This document shows positions 40,659 to 48,283 of a DNA stretch of 64,000 nt, piece after piece. The position numbers were made by a program, and so were the translations under genes. Under the pieces are notes generated by a model, which was not told where the DNA came from, did no database searches, and was given only the letters and a program-made list of their open reading frames with translations. The stretch is taken from the NCBI RefSeq assembly GCF_902712855.1, contig NZ_LR743507.1:3086001-3150000 (forward strand). The letters are read 5' to 3'. The DNA comes from Variovorax paradoxus (GTDB lineage Bacteria > Pseudomonadota > Gammaproteobacteria > Burkholderiales > Burkholderiaceae_C). Within the stretch, counting starts at the first letter, position 1; the number at the start of each line of letters is the position of its first letter.

Positions 40659-41662
40659 CGGCGGACCTGCAGCGCGCCGGGGTTCACGATGTTCGTGGGA
40701 TTGCCATTGATGTAGCTGACGACGTTGTCGAAGGCTTGCCCGAAGTAGCTCTCGTAGCTTTCCTGCTCGACGTAGCCGATGTGCGGCGTGCAGATGCAGT
40801 TCTCCAGGCGCAGCAACGCGTGGCCCTGCAGCGGCGGCTCGCTCTCGAACACGTCGATGGCCGCCAGACCAGGACGTCCGCGGTTGAGGGCGGCGAGCAG
40901 TGCATCGGCCTCGACCAGCTCGGCGCGCGAGGTGTTCACGAACAGCGCCGTCGGCTTCATGCGCGAAAGGTCTTCCAGCGTGATGAGGCCGTTGGTCTCG
41001 TCGTTGAGCCGCAGATGCACCGACAGCACGTCGGCTGCGGCAAAGAATTCATGGCGGTTCTGCGCTACCTGGAAGCCGTCGGAACGTGCCTTGGCGCAAC
41101 TGGCTTCGCGGCCCCATATCACGACCTGCATGCCGAAGGCCTGGCCGTAGCGCGCAACGAGCTGGCCGATGCGGCCGTAGCCCCAGATGCACAGCGTCTT
41201 GCCCTTGAGCACGGAGCCGACGCCGAAGTTCGGCGGCATCGATGCCGACTTGAGGCCCGACTGCTGCCAGGCACCGTGCTTGAGGTTGCTGATGTACTGC
41301 GGCAGCCGACGCATGGCGGCCATGATGAGCGCCCACGTCAGCTCGGCGGGTGCCTGCGGCGAACCCGAGCCCTCTGCCACCGCCACGCCCCGCTCGGTGC
41401 AGGCCGCGACGTCGATGTGGCCGGCAACGCGGCCGGTCTGCGAGATGAGCTTGAGCTTGGGCAGCTTCTCGATGAGCTGGCGCGAGATCTGGGTGCGCTC
41501 GCGAATCAGCACGATCACGTCGGCATCCTTGAGGCGGACCGACAGTTGTCCAATTCCCTTGACCGTATTGGTATAGACCTTGGCCGCGTACGCGTCCAGC
41601 TTGGCGGCGCAGCGCAGCTTGCGCACCGCGTCCTGGTAATCGTCGAGGATCACAATGTTCAT
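40655..41662 (-). CDS. D-2-hydroxyacid dehydrogenase family protein
   Basis: This 335-residue protein is an NAD-dependent dehydrogenase of the 3-phosphoglycerate dehydrogenase type. The Rossmann core is IWGYGRIGQLVARYGQAFG near residues 159-177, and the catalytic Arg, Glu and His sit in NTSRAELV, DVFESEP and CTPHIGY. Its substrate is unknown; SerA is unlikely because the C-terminal ACT domain is absent. I chose the ATG at 41662 (MNIVILDDYQDAV). It is coupled to the MFS exporter. Confidence 0.9.
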   Translation of the reverse strand: MNIVILDDYQDAVRKLRCAAKLDAYAAKVYTNTVKGIGQLSVRLKDADVIVLIRERTQISRQLIEKLPKLKLISQTGRVAGHIDVAACTERGVAVAEGSGSPQAPAELTWALIMAAMRRLPQYISNLKHGAWQQSGLKSASMPPNFGVGSVLKGKTLCIWGYGRIGQLVARYGQAFGMQVVIWGREASCAKARSDGFQVAQNRHEFFAAADVLSVHLRLNDETNGLITLEDLSRMKPTALFVNTSRAELVEADALLAALNRGRPGLAAIDVFESEPPLQGHALLRLENCICTPHIGYVEQESYESYFGQAFDNVVSYINGNPTNIVNPGALQVRR

Positions 41663-41762
41663 GGCGTGCCATTGTGCCTCGCAGCATTGGAATGTCGTGC
41701 CAGCGAACGTTTGGATACCCACCCCGAGGCCCTGTTCAGCCGGCTTCGGGGAGTGTTCTGCC

Positions 41763-42143
41763 TCAGTGGAGGCGCGTCGAGCGGTGGGCCGTGGCCAAGG
41801 TTTCGGCAGCTTCGAGCGCCGCAAGGCGGTCGAGCTCTGCGCACACGTCGGCCATGCGGCCGGAGATGAGGACACGGTCGCTGCGCTGCTGCCCCTTGCC
41901 GTCGACCACGCGCACCACGCGAAGAGGGCGGGTGGGGGCGATGGCTGCAGCGGTGGTCGGTGCCGTGGCCCCGCCGGAGCGGGCACTGCAGCCCGGCCGC
42001 ACTGCCACGTAGCGCAGGCCGGCCGAATTGTCGGCGTGGTCGAGACGGTCCCGGGCGTGGGGGCGGCGCGCCGGGATCAATCGATTGGCAAGCGACTGCA
42101 GCGGCATCCAGAAATCAGCGATGGCGAGGAGGGCGATTCCCAT
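41763..42143 (-). CDS. Small conserved-looking protein of unknown function
   Basis: This 126-residue product starts with a hydrophobic segment (MGIALLAIADFWMPLQSLAN, residues 1-20), has an Arg/Pro/Ala-rich middle, and ends with an ordered-looking helix SGRMADVCAELDRLAALEAA. GGAGT lies 5 bases before the ATG at 42143, which supports translation. It lies in the gap between the D-2-hydroxyacid dehydrogenase and lexA, same strand. I do not recognise the family. Confidence 0.55.
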   Translation of the reverse strand: MGIALLAIADFWMPLQSLANRLIPARRPHARDRLDHADNSAGLRYVAVRPGCSARSGGATAPTTAAAIAPTRPLRVVRVVDGKGQQRSDRVLISGRMADVCAELDRLAALEAAETLATAHRSTRLH

Positions 42144-42279
42144 GTGAACTCCAAAAAAGTATGAGGTTGAACACAGGCAGGATTTCTTGAATCGGCCGAG
42201 ACAGGGTGATGACGACTTCGCGCCATACGCCCGCCACCTGTCGGAGCCGGATGGTTGCTGATGCAGCAGGCCGCGAGGC

Positions 42280-42963
42280 CTACATCAGCATCGTGTTGCG
42301 GATGAGGCCGACCGCGAGGCCTTCGATTTCGAACGGCTCTCCGGGCTGCACGATGATGGTCGGGTAGTCGGGGTTCTCGGCGTGCAGCTCGATGATCTGC
42401 TTGTTGCGCTTGAGACGCTTGACCGTCACTTCGTCGCCCAGCCGGGCAACCACGATCTGGCCGTTGCGCGCTTCCTTGGTGGCCTGCACTGCGAGCAGGT
42501 CGCCGTCCATGATGCCGGCGTCGCGCATCGACATGCCGCGCACCTTGAGCAGGTAGTCGGGCTGGCGCTGGAACAGCGTGTTCTCGACGTAGTAGGTCTG
42601 GTCGACATGCTCCTGCGCCAGGATCGGGGAACCGGCTGCGACGCGACCGATGAGCGGAAGCGCCAACTGGGCCATGCCCGGGAGCGAAAGCGAGAACTGG
42701 TTGCCTTCACGATGGCGCGTTTCGTTGAGCGAACGCAGCGCGTCGCCCTTGAGGCGGATGCCGCGCGAGGTGCCGCTGACCAGCTCGATGACACCCTTGC
42801 GCGCAAGCGCCTGCAAGTGCTCTTCTGCGGCGTTGGCGGACTTGAACCCCAGCTCATTGGCGATTTCTGCGCGCGTGGGTGGCGCACCGGTACGTGCGAT
42901 GGCGCTCTGGATCAGGTCCAGGATCTGCTGCTGGCGGGCTGTAAGCTTCACGGCGAACTGCAT
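42280..42963 (-). CDS. lexA: LexA repressor, SOS response regulator
   Basis: LexA represses the SOS regulon and cleaves itself when RecA filaments form. The 227-residue product has a winged helix at residues 1-70, the cleavage site Ala110-Gly111 (VAAGSP), the catalytic Ser145 (GMSMRD) and Lys182 (VTVKRL); the spacing of 37 between them equals that of E. coli LexA. Two operator-like boxes lie just upstream at 42982-43016, so it is autorepressed. Confidence 0.97.
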   Translation of the reverse strand: MQFAVKLTARQQQILDLIQSAIARTGAPPTRAEIANELGFKSANAAEEHLQALARKGVIELVSGTSRGIRLKGDALRSLNETRHREGNQFSLSLPGMAQLALPLIGRVAAGSPILAQEHVDQTYYVENTLFQRQPDYLLKVRGMSMRDAGIMDGDLLAVQATKEARNGQIVVARLGDEVTVKRLKRNKQIIELHAENPDYPTIIVQPGEPFEIEGLAVGLIRNTMLM

Positions 42964-42981
42964 GTGTGGTTCCTTGCGGCA

Positions 42982-42997
42982 CTGGCTAGATATCCAG
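42982..42997. promoter_or_regulatory. LexA operator-like box 1
   Basis: CTGG-N8-CCAG forms a perfect palindrome at its ends (CTGGCTAGATATCCAG), a close relative of the CTGT-N8-ACAG SOS box. It lies 19 bp before the lexA ATG. Confidence 0.65.
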
Positions 42998-43000
42998 TAC

Positions 43001-43016
43001 CTGTATTTTTAACCAG
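43001..43016. promoter_or_regulatory. LexA operator-like box 2
   Basis: CTGTATTTTTAACCAG matches CTGT-N8-ACAG with one mismatch. Its centre is 19 bp from that of box 1, about two helical turns. It ends 20 bp before the ATG of the divergent asparaginase gene, so LexA bound here could affect both genes. Confidence 0.7.
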
Positions 43017-43036
43017 TTTTTAAAAGTTGACAAGTG

Positions 43037-44008
43037 ATGGTCAATTCCTTTTCGCCGAACGCGCGTCGCGTGGTGGTCCTGGGCACCGGCGGCACCATCG
43101 CAGGCAGGGCCGCCAGCAGCGCCGACAACATCGGGTACAAGGCCGGCGAGGTGGATGTGGCGGATCTGCTAGGTGGTATCGACGCACCGCCGGGCGTGAC
43201 GCTGGTGGCGGAGCAGGTCGCCCAGGTCGACAGCAAGGACATGGACTTCGATATCTGGCGCACGCTGGCGCAGCGGTGCGCGCACTGGCTGGGCCAGCCC
43301 GACGTCGCAGGTGTGGTGATCACGCATGGCACCGACACCCTCGAGGAAACAGCTTTCTTCCTGCACTCCGTGCTGGACGCGATGAAGCCTGTCGTACTGA
43401 CCTGCGCGATGCGGCCGGCGACTGCACTGGCGCCTGACGGGCCGCAGAACGTGCGGGATGCGATCAGTGTGGCCGCGACCGAGGGCGCGCGCGGCGTGAC
43501 GGCGGTGTGCGCCGGAACCGTGCACAGTGGCGTCGATGTCCAGAAGGTCCACACCTACCGGCTCGATGCGTTCGCCTCGGGCGATGCGGGGCCCATCGGC
43601 TACGTGGAAGAGGGCGAAGTGCGGCTGGTGCGCGCCTGGCCCAGCGCGGCCACTCGGCGAGTAGCACCGGTCTTCGAACCTGGCGACGTGCAATGGCCGC
43701 GCGTGGAGATCGTCATGAGCCATGCGGGCGCGAGCGGGGCGGTGGTCGATGCGCTCGTGCAATCGGGCACAGGCGGCTCCGATCCGTTGCGAGGGCTTGT
43801 GCTTGCCACGACGGGCAACGGCACGGTGCACTACCTGCTCGAGGCGGCAGCGCTGAAAGCGCAAGATGGCGGCATCGCGGTGCGCCGTGCGACCCGATGC
43901 GCCAACGGACGCATCCTGCCGAAAGAAGGCGATGCGCTGCGCGACGCAGGCGCGCTGACGCCAGTGAAGGCGCGGATCGCGCTGATGCTCGAGTTGCTGG
44001 GAAAGTGA
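43037..44008 (+). CDS. Asparaginase (type I/II L-asparaginase family)
   Basis: This enzyme hydrolyses L-asparagine to aspartate and ammonia. The 323-residue product shows VLGTGGTIAGR near residues 14-24 with the nucleophilic Thr20, and the second triad motif VVITHGTDTLEETAFFL near residues 93-109 (Thr99, Asp100). No signal peptide is visible, so a cytosolic enzyme is likely. The ATG at 43037 is preferred to the GTG one codon upstream. It is divergent from lexA and shares the short region with the LexA boxes. Confidence 0.92.
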   Translation: MVNSFSPNARRVVVLGTGGTIAGRAASSADNIGYKAGEVDVADLLGGIDAPPGVTLVAEQVAQVDSKDMDFDIWRTLAQRCAHWLGQPDVAGVVITHGTDTLEETAFFLHSVLDAMKPVVLTCAMRPATALAPDGPQNVRDAISVAATEGARGVTAVCAGTVHSGVDVQKVHTYRLDAFASGDAGPIGYVEEGEVRLVRAWPSAATRRVAPVFEPGDVQWPRVEIVMSHAGASGAVVDALVQSGTGGSDPLRGLVLATTGNGTVHYLLEAAALKAQDGGIAVRRATRCANGRILPKEGDALRDAGALTPVKARIALMLELLGK

Positions 44009-44015
44009 AGCCGGA

Positions 44016-44047
44016 AGCCGCCCTGCGCCATGCGCGAAAGGGCGGCT
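44016..44047. terminator. Hairpin between convergent asparaginase and adk genes
   Basis: A perfect 9-bp stem (44016-44024 with 44039-44047) encloses a 14-base loop that holds a smaller GCGC stem. There is no T run, so it may act as a hairpin block or transcript stabiliser rather than a strong terminator. Confidence 0.4.
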
Positions 44048-44053
44048 GCGAAA

Positions 44054-44710
44054 TCAGCTGCTCAGTGCGGCCAACGCACGTTGAGTGATTTCGTCGACCG
44101 TGCCCACGCCCTTGATGGCGCGGTACTTCGGCGCAGCGGCCGGATCGGCTTTGGCCCAGGCGGAGTAGTAGTCCACCAGCGGGCGCGTCTGCTGGCTGTA
44201 CACGTCCAGGCGCTTGCGCACGGTTTCTTCCTTGTCGTCTTCGCGCTGGATCAGGTCCTCGCCCGTCACGTCATCCTTGCCTTCCGCCTTGGGCGGGTTG
44301 AACTTGACGTGGTAGGTGCGGCCCGAAGCCGGGTGCGAGCGACGGCCGCTCATGCGCTCGATGATGTCGCCGAAGGGCACATCGATCTCGAGCACGTAGT
44401 CGAGCTTGACGCCGGCCGCCTTCATGGCGTCAGCCTGGGGAATGGTGCGGGGAAAGCCGTCGAACAGGAAGCCGCTGGCGCAGTCGTCTTGCGCGATGCG
44501 TTCCTTCACGAGATTGATGATCAGGTCGTCGCTGACCAGCGCGCCCGCGTCCATGACGGCCTTGGCTTGCAGTCCCAGTGGTGTACCGGCCTTGACGGCG
44601 GCGCGCAACATGTCGCCGGTCGAGATCTGCGGGATGCTGTATTTCTGGCAAATGAAGGCCGCTTGCGTGCCTTTGCCCGCCCCGGGCGCGCCCAGCAAAA
44701 TTAGTCTCAT
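44054..44710 (-). CDS. adk: Adenylate kinase
   Basis: Adk interconverts ATP and AMP with two ADP. The 218-residue product starts MRLILLGAPGAGKGTQAAFI with the P-loop at residues 7-15, has DGFPRTIPQADAM near residue 84, and a long LID domain (about 122-160) with no zinc cysteines, usual for Gram-negatives. It is the last gene of the kdsB transcription direction, but a 136-bp gap separates it from kdsB, so it may have its own promoter. Confidence 0.97.
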   Translation of the reverse strand: MRLILLGAPGAGKGTQAAFICQKYSIPQISTGDMLRAAVKAGTPLGLQAKAVMDAGALVSDDLIINLVKERIAQDDCASGFLFDGFPRTIPQADAMKAAGVKLDYVLEIDVPFGDIIERMSGRRSHPASGRTYHVKFNPPKAEGKDDVTGEDLIQREDDKEETVRKRLDVYSQQTRPLVDYYSAWAKADPAAAPKYRAIKGVGTVDEITQRALAALSS

Positions 44711-44846
44711 GGTGTCCTCGGACGGTTCTTAGATTTTGTGTCGCACCGAGCGGCGGCCTGAGGGCAGGGCTAGGCGGAGTTGCTTCGAGGATAGCACGCG
44801 TGCCCGCAGCGGAATCTCCGCAGTTTCAGCAGGCATGGCGGCCATC

Positions 44847-45620
44847 TCAGGGCTTTGGAGCGGCCGCGAAGACCGCGCGCACGCGCGCCAGATCGTCGGG
44901 AGTGTCGATGCCCGGTCCGGGTGCGACGTGGCTCACATGCACCGCGATGCGATGCCCGTGCCACAGCGCGCGCAGTTGCTCCAGCGCTTCGGTCGCCTCG
45001 ACGGGCGCCGGGGGCAACGAGGGGAATTTGCGCACGAAGCCCGCGCGGTAGCCGTAGATGCCGATGTGGCGCAGCGGCGCCGGGCTGGGCAGCGCGGCGG
45101 GTGCGGCACCGCCGGCCGAGCCGTCGCGCCACCACGGGATGGGTGCCCGGCTGAAGTACATGGCATTGCCTTGTGCATCGAGCACGGCCTTCACCACGTT
45201 CGGATTCATGAAGTCGCCGACCGAATCGATCTCGTGCGCTGCGGTGCTCATCGCCGCTTCGGCGTGCGTGGCCAGCGTGGATGCCACGGCGTCGATCAGT
45301 GCCGGGTCGATCAGCGGTTCGTCCCCTTGCACATTGACCACGATGTCGTCGCCGTCCAGGCCCAGTTGCTCGCAGGCCTCGGCCAGCCGGTCGGTGCCGC
45401 TGGGGTGGTCCTGGCGTGTCAGGATGGCCTCGACGCCATGTGCCTTGCATGCGGAAATGATGGAAGGATCGTCACCGGCCACCACCACGCGTGCGGCGCC
45501 GGATTCGCTGGCGCGCCGGGCGACGCGCACCACCATGGGCACGCCGGCGATGTCGGCCAGGGGTTTGTTGGGAAGCCGTGTCGACGCGAGGCGCGCCGGC
45601 ACCAGAACTGTGAAGCTCAC
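44847..45620 (-). CDS. kdsB: CMP-Kdo synthetase (3-deoxy-manno-octulosonate cytidylyltransferase)
   Basis: KdsB activates Kdo with CTP to give CMP-Kdo for the LPS core. The 257-residue product has VPARLASTRLPNKPLADIAG near residues 7-26 and the metal-binding NVQGDEPLID near residue 93. The start is a GTG at 45620 that overlaps the ycaR stop (GTGA), so translation is coupled. It works with LpxK here and with KdoO at 25046. Confidence 0.96.
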   Translation of the reverse strand: MSFTVLVPARLASTRLPNKPLADIAGVPMVVRVARRASESGAARVVVAGDDPSIISACKAHGVEAILTRQDHPSGTDRLAEACEQLGLDGDDIVVNVQGDEPLIDPALIDAVASTLATHAEAAMSTAAHEIDSVGDFMNPNVVKAVLDAQGNAMYFSRAPIPWWRDGSAGGAAPAALPSPAPLRHIGIYGYRAGFVRKFPSLPPAPVEATEALEQLRALWHGHRIAVHVSHVAPGPGIDTPDDLARVRAVFAAAPKP

Positions 45621-45799
45621 AGCCCGAGCTCTTCGTCGGACAGCGTGCGTGCCTCGTTTTCGAGCAGCACCGGAATGCCGTCGCGCACCGGGTAGGCGAG
45701 GCGCGCGCTGCGCGAACAGAGCTCCTGCTTCTCGGGGTTCCAGGTCAGCGGACCCTTGGTGACGGGGCAGACGAGCAGTTCAAGCAGCTTGGTATCCAT
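45617..45799 (-). CDS. ycaR: Trm112/YcaR-type small protein
   Basis: This 60-residue protein starts MDTKLLELLVCPVTKGPLTW and has the Trm112 core with two cysteines (residues 11 and about 28). In eukaryotes Trm112 stabilises methyltransferases; the bacterial YcaR role is unproven. The gene lies between lpxK (20-bp overlap) and kdsB (4-bp overlap), the same neighbourhood as in E. coli. Confidence 0.9.
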   Translation of the reverse strand: MDTKLLELLVCPVTKGPLTWNPEKQELCSRSARLAYPVRDGIPVLLENEARTLSDEELGL

Positions 45800-46805
45800 C
45801 GAGCGATGATAGCTTTGCGTCGAGCGCGCTGAAGAACTCCGCGGAAGGCGTGAACTCCAGTGGCACGGCCAGTGCATCTGGCACCTTGCGCCACAGCTTG
45901 ACGGCATCCTTCTCGGTACACAGCAACGGCAGGGACGCATCGCCGGGCCTCAGCCAGCCTTCGAAATCGCTGTGGTCGGGCAGGGCACAGGTTTCCGCGA
46001 GCGTCAGGCCGCGCGCGCGCAGCATGCCGAAAAACGCTTCCGGCCGGGCGATGGCTGCCAGCGCCGTCACTGGCTTGCCGGCCAGGGTGCGCAACGGCAC
46101 GCGCCGGCCGTCGCTGGCCAGCGCATCCTGCGCGAGGCTCCGGGTTGCGGTGTACCCGCCGGCGAACGCCGGCTTCGAGCCGCTGTGCAGCACGAGGTCG
46201 CAATGCCGTGGCCACGCCTCGCGCAACGGCCCGGCGGGCAGTCGCCAGCCATTGCCGATGCCCCGGTCGTCGAACACGCAGATCTCGATGTCGCGGCCCA
46301 GCGCCAGATGCTGCAGCCCGTCGTCGCTGACGATGACCTGCGTGGCCGGATGCTGCTGCAGCAGCGCGCGCGCCGCCTCGATCCGCTTGCGGGCCACGAA
46401 CACCGGCGCCTTCGTGGCGTGGTGGATCAGCGCAGGTTCATCGCCGACATCGCGTGGTTCGCTCCCGTCGAGCACCTCGCGGCAGTCGTCGGTGCGCCGG
46501 CCATAGCCGCGCGACACCACGCCCACCCGCAACCCGCGCGCCTGAAGGTGTCGCACCACGGCCATCACCACCGGCGTCTTTCCGGCACCGCCGGCGATCA
46601 CGTTGCCGACCACGATGACTGGCACAGGCACGCGCTCAGACTGCGACCATCCGAGGCGATAGGGCAGGCCCCGCAAGGCGAAGAGCGCTGCGTAAAGCAG
46701 CGACAGCGGCCACAGCGCGCAGGCCAGCGGACCACGTCGCAGCCAGGCGGCCTGCAGCCGTGAGGCCGAGGCCGCGCCGGTGCTGCTTCGGCCGTCGGCA
46801 GGCAC
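45780..46805 (-). CDS. lpxK: Tetraacyldisaccharide 4'-kinase
   Basis: LpxK phosphorylates the 4' position of the lipid A disaccharide in the inner membrane, using ATP. The 341-residue product has an N-terminal membrane helix (about 22-45) and the P-loop VGNVIAGGAGKTPVVMAV near residues 66-83. The start is a GTG at 46805 directly after the exbD stop. lpxD, lpxA and lpxB for the earlier steps are on the other strand of this window. Confidence 0.95.
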   Translation of the reverse strand: MPADGRSSTGAASASRLQAAWLRRGPLACALWPLSLLYAALFALRGLPYRLGWSQSERVPVPVIVVGNVIAGGAGKTPVVMAVVRHLQARGLRVGVVSRGYGRRTDDCREVLDGSEPRDVGDEPALIHHATKAPVFVARKRIEAARALLQQHPATQVIVSDDGLQHLALGRDIEICVFDDRGIGNGWRLPAGPLREAWPRHCDLVLHSGSKPAFAGGYTATRSLAQDALASDGRRVPLRTLAGKPVTALAAIARPEAFFGMLRARGLTLAETCALPDHSDFEGWLRPGDASLPLLCTEKDAVKLWRKVPDALAVPLEFTPSAEFFSALDAKLSSLDGYQAA

Positions 46806-47246
46806 TCAGTGTCCGGCTTGCGCCGTCGACTGCGCTGCGAAGGTGATCTGCATCAGGCCGGCGCGGCGCGCGGCTTCCATGACCGTGATGACGGCCTGGT
46901 GCGGGCTGGTGGCGTCGGCGCTGATGATCACCACGCTGTCCTTGCCGCCGGTGGCTGCGGCCGCCAGCGCCGCGGTCACGGTCTCGACGCTGCGATCGGC
47001 CACCGGGGTCTTGTTGATCGAGTAGCGGCCATCGGCCGACACGGCCACGATCACTTCCTTAGGATAGTCGCGCTGCGCGTCGACGTCCGCCGTCGGCAGC
47101 CGCAGTTGCATCTCCGTGAACTTGCTGTACGTGGTCGACAGCATCAGGAAGATCAGGATGACCAGCAGCACGTCGATGAACGGGATCAGGTTGATCTCAG
47201 GCTCGTCGCGCGCACCGTGGCGGAACTGCATGCGCCCTCGGGTCAT
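46806..47246 (-). CDS. exbD: ExbD/TolR-family energy transducer
   Basis: ExbD forms a proton channel with ExbB that powers TonB (or a Tol-like system). The 146-residue protein has one N-terminal membrane helix with the conserved Asp in LIPFIDVLLVILIFL (near residue 25), and a periplasmic domain of about 95 residues. No tonB or tolA gene is adjacent, so the partner is not visible here. exbB-exbD-lpxK is the usual order in Burkholderiales. Confidence 0.93.
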   Translation of the reverse strand: MTRGRMQFRHGARDEPEINLIPFIDVLLVILIFLMLSTTYSKFTEMQLRLPTADVDAQRDYPKEVIVAVSADGRYSINKTPVADRSVETVTAALAAAATGGKDSVVIISADATSPHQAVITVMEAARRAGLMQITFAAQSTAQAGH

Positions 47247-47331
47247 GACCGGCCTCCGCCAAGCCGCCTCGAGGAAGCGGACGCGCCCCCGTCTGACTGC
47301 GCCGCATGCGCTCTCGCAAGCGTGAGGGCCG

Positions 47332-47964
47332 TCATTTGCGCAGCGCGTTCAGGTGGCGGGCGAAGCGCTCGCCGGACAACTCGAGGTTCAGCAGGTATTC
47401 GTCGACGCGGCTGCGGAAGTAGCGCCAGAAGATCAGCGTCGGAATGGCCACGATCAGGCCGAAGGCGGTATTGTACAGCGCGATCGAGATGCCGTGCGCC
47501 AGCTGCGCCGGGTTGCCCGAGCCGACGGCTCCGCTGCCGGGCGACTGCGAGCCGAAGATCTCGATCATGCCGATCACCGTACCCAGCAGGCCCAGCAACG
47601 GAGCGGCCGAGGCGATGGTGGCGAGTGCCGGAAGGTAGCGTTCCAGCTTGTGCGCCACCGTGCGGCCAGAGGCTTCCATGGCTGCGCGAAGGTCGTCTTC
47701 GGTGCAACGCGGGTTGGCGTTGAGCGCCCGGAGTCCGGCGGCCAGAACCTGGCCCAGCATCGAGTTGCGTTCCAGCTTGGTCACCACGTCAGGTCCGGGA
47801 ATGGCGCCGTGCGACACGGTGATGGTTTCGTCGAGCAGCTTCGGCGGCAGCACCCTCACGGTCTTCAGGCTCGTGAAACGTTCTATAACCAGCGCGAGCG
47901 CAATGACCGAACAAGCGAGCAAGGGCCAGATCGGCCAACCCGCGGCAACTATGATGGAAAACAA
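47332..47964 (-). CDS. exbB: ExbB/TolQ-family proton channel
   Basis: The 210-residue protein has three membrane helices (about 5-25, 110-135 and 150-172) with the conserved Thr and Gly residues of the TolQ/ExbB family (ASAAPLLGLLGTVIGMIEIF near residue 115). I chose the TTG at 47964 because GGAGG lies 6 bases upstream of it; the open frame further up lacks similarity. The Asp of ExbD and this helix bundle form the proton pathway. Confidence 0.93.
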   Translation of the reverse strand: MFSIIVAAGWPIWPLLACSVIALALVIERFTSLKTVRVLPPKLLDETITVSHGAIPGPDVVTKLERNSMLGQVLAAGLRALNANPRCTEDDLRAAMEASGRTVAHKLERYLPALATIASAAPLLGLLGTVIGMIEIFGSQSPGSGAVGSGNPAQLAHGISIALYNTAFGLIVAIPTLIFWRYFRSRVDEYLLNLELSGERFARHLNALRK

Positions 47965-48002
47965 GAAAATCCTCCGGTCCGTAGACTGCAAATGCGCGGC
48001 GA

Positions 48003-48074
48003 TTATCCACTGAGCCAACCATCGGCACGCACCTACTTTCGGTGTCGGCGGGGACGCACAGATTCTGTGGATAA
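48003..48074. promoter_or_regulatory. Two DnaA-box-like 9-mers in the exbB-xseA gap
   Basis: TTATCCACT at 48003-48011 and a perfect DnaA box TTATCCACA on the - strand at 48066-48074 lie 55 bp apart facing each other, in the divergent promoter region of exbB and xseA. The gap from 47965 to 48283 has no other supported gene. I see no AT-rich unwinding element, so this is not called an origin. Confidence 0.35.
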
Positions 48075-48283
48075 CTTTGTGATTAACCTGCCGCGCAACC
48101 GGCCCGAACCCGCATGGGATGGCCGTTTCGCTGGAACGACTGAATTTTGAGCAGCACTTTATTCAATGAAATCAATGGCTTGCACGAGGAACCGTGCGCC
48201 TGTACTAGCGTTCGAGTGGTGAGCGCGGGGCGTGTTGCTCGTTGTGGAAGAGTGGCATCGCGCCATGCGTGCGAGCGGTGAGC

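Noticed and set aside
47243..47335. A 30-residue frame between exbB and exbD
   Set aside because: Low complexity, no ribosome-binding site seen and no similarity; the gap is probably untranslated.
48003..48074. Replication origin at the DnaA-like boxes
   Set aside because: Only two boxes, no dnaA/dnaN/gyrB neighbours and no AT-rich unwinding region.
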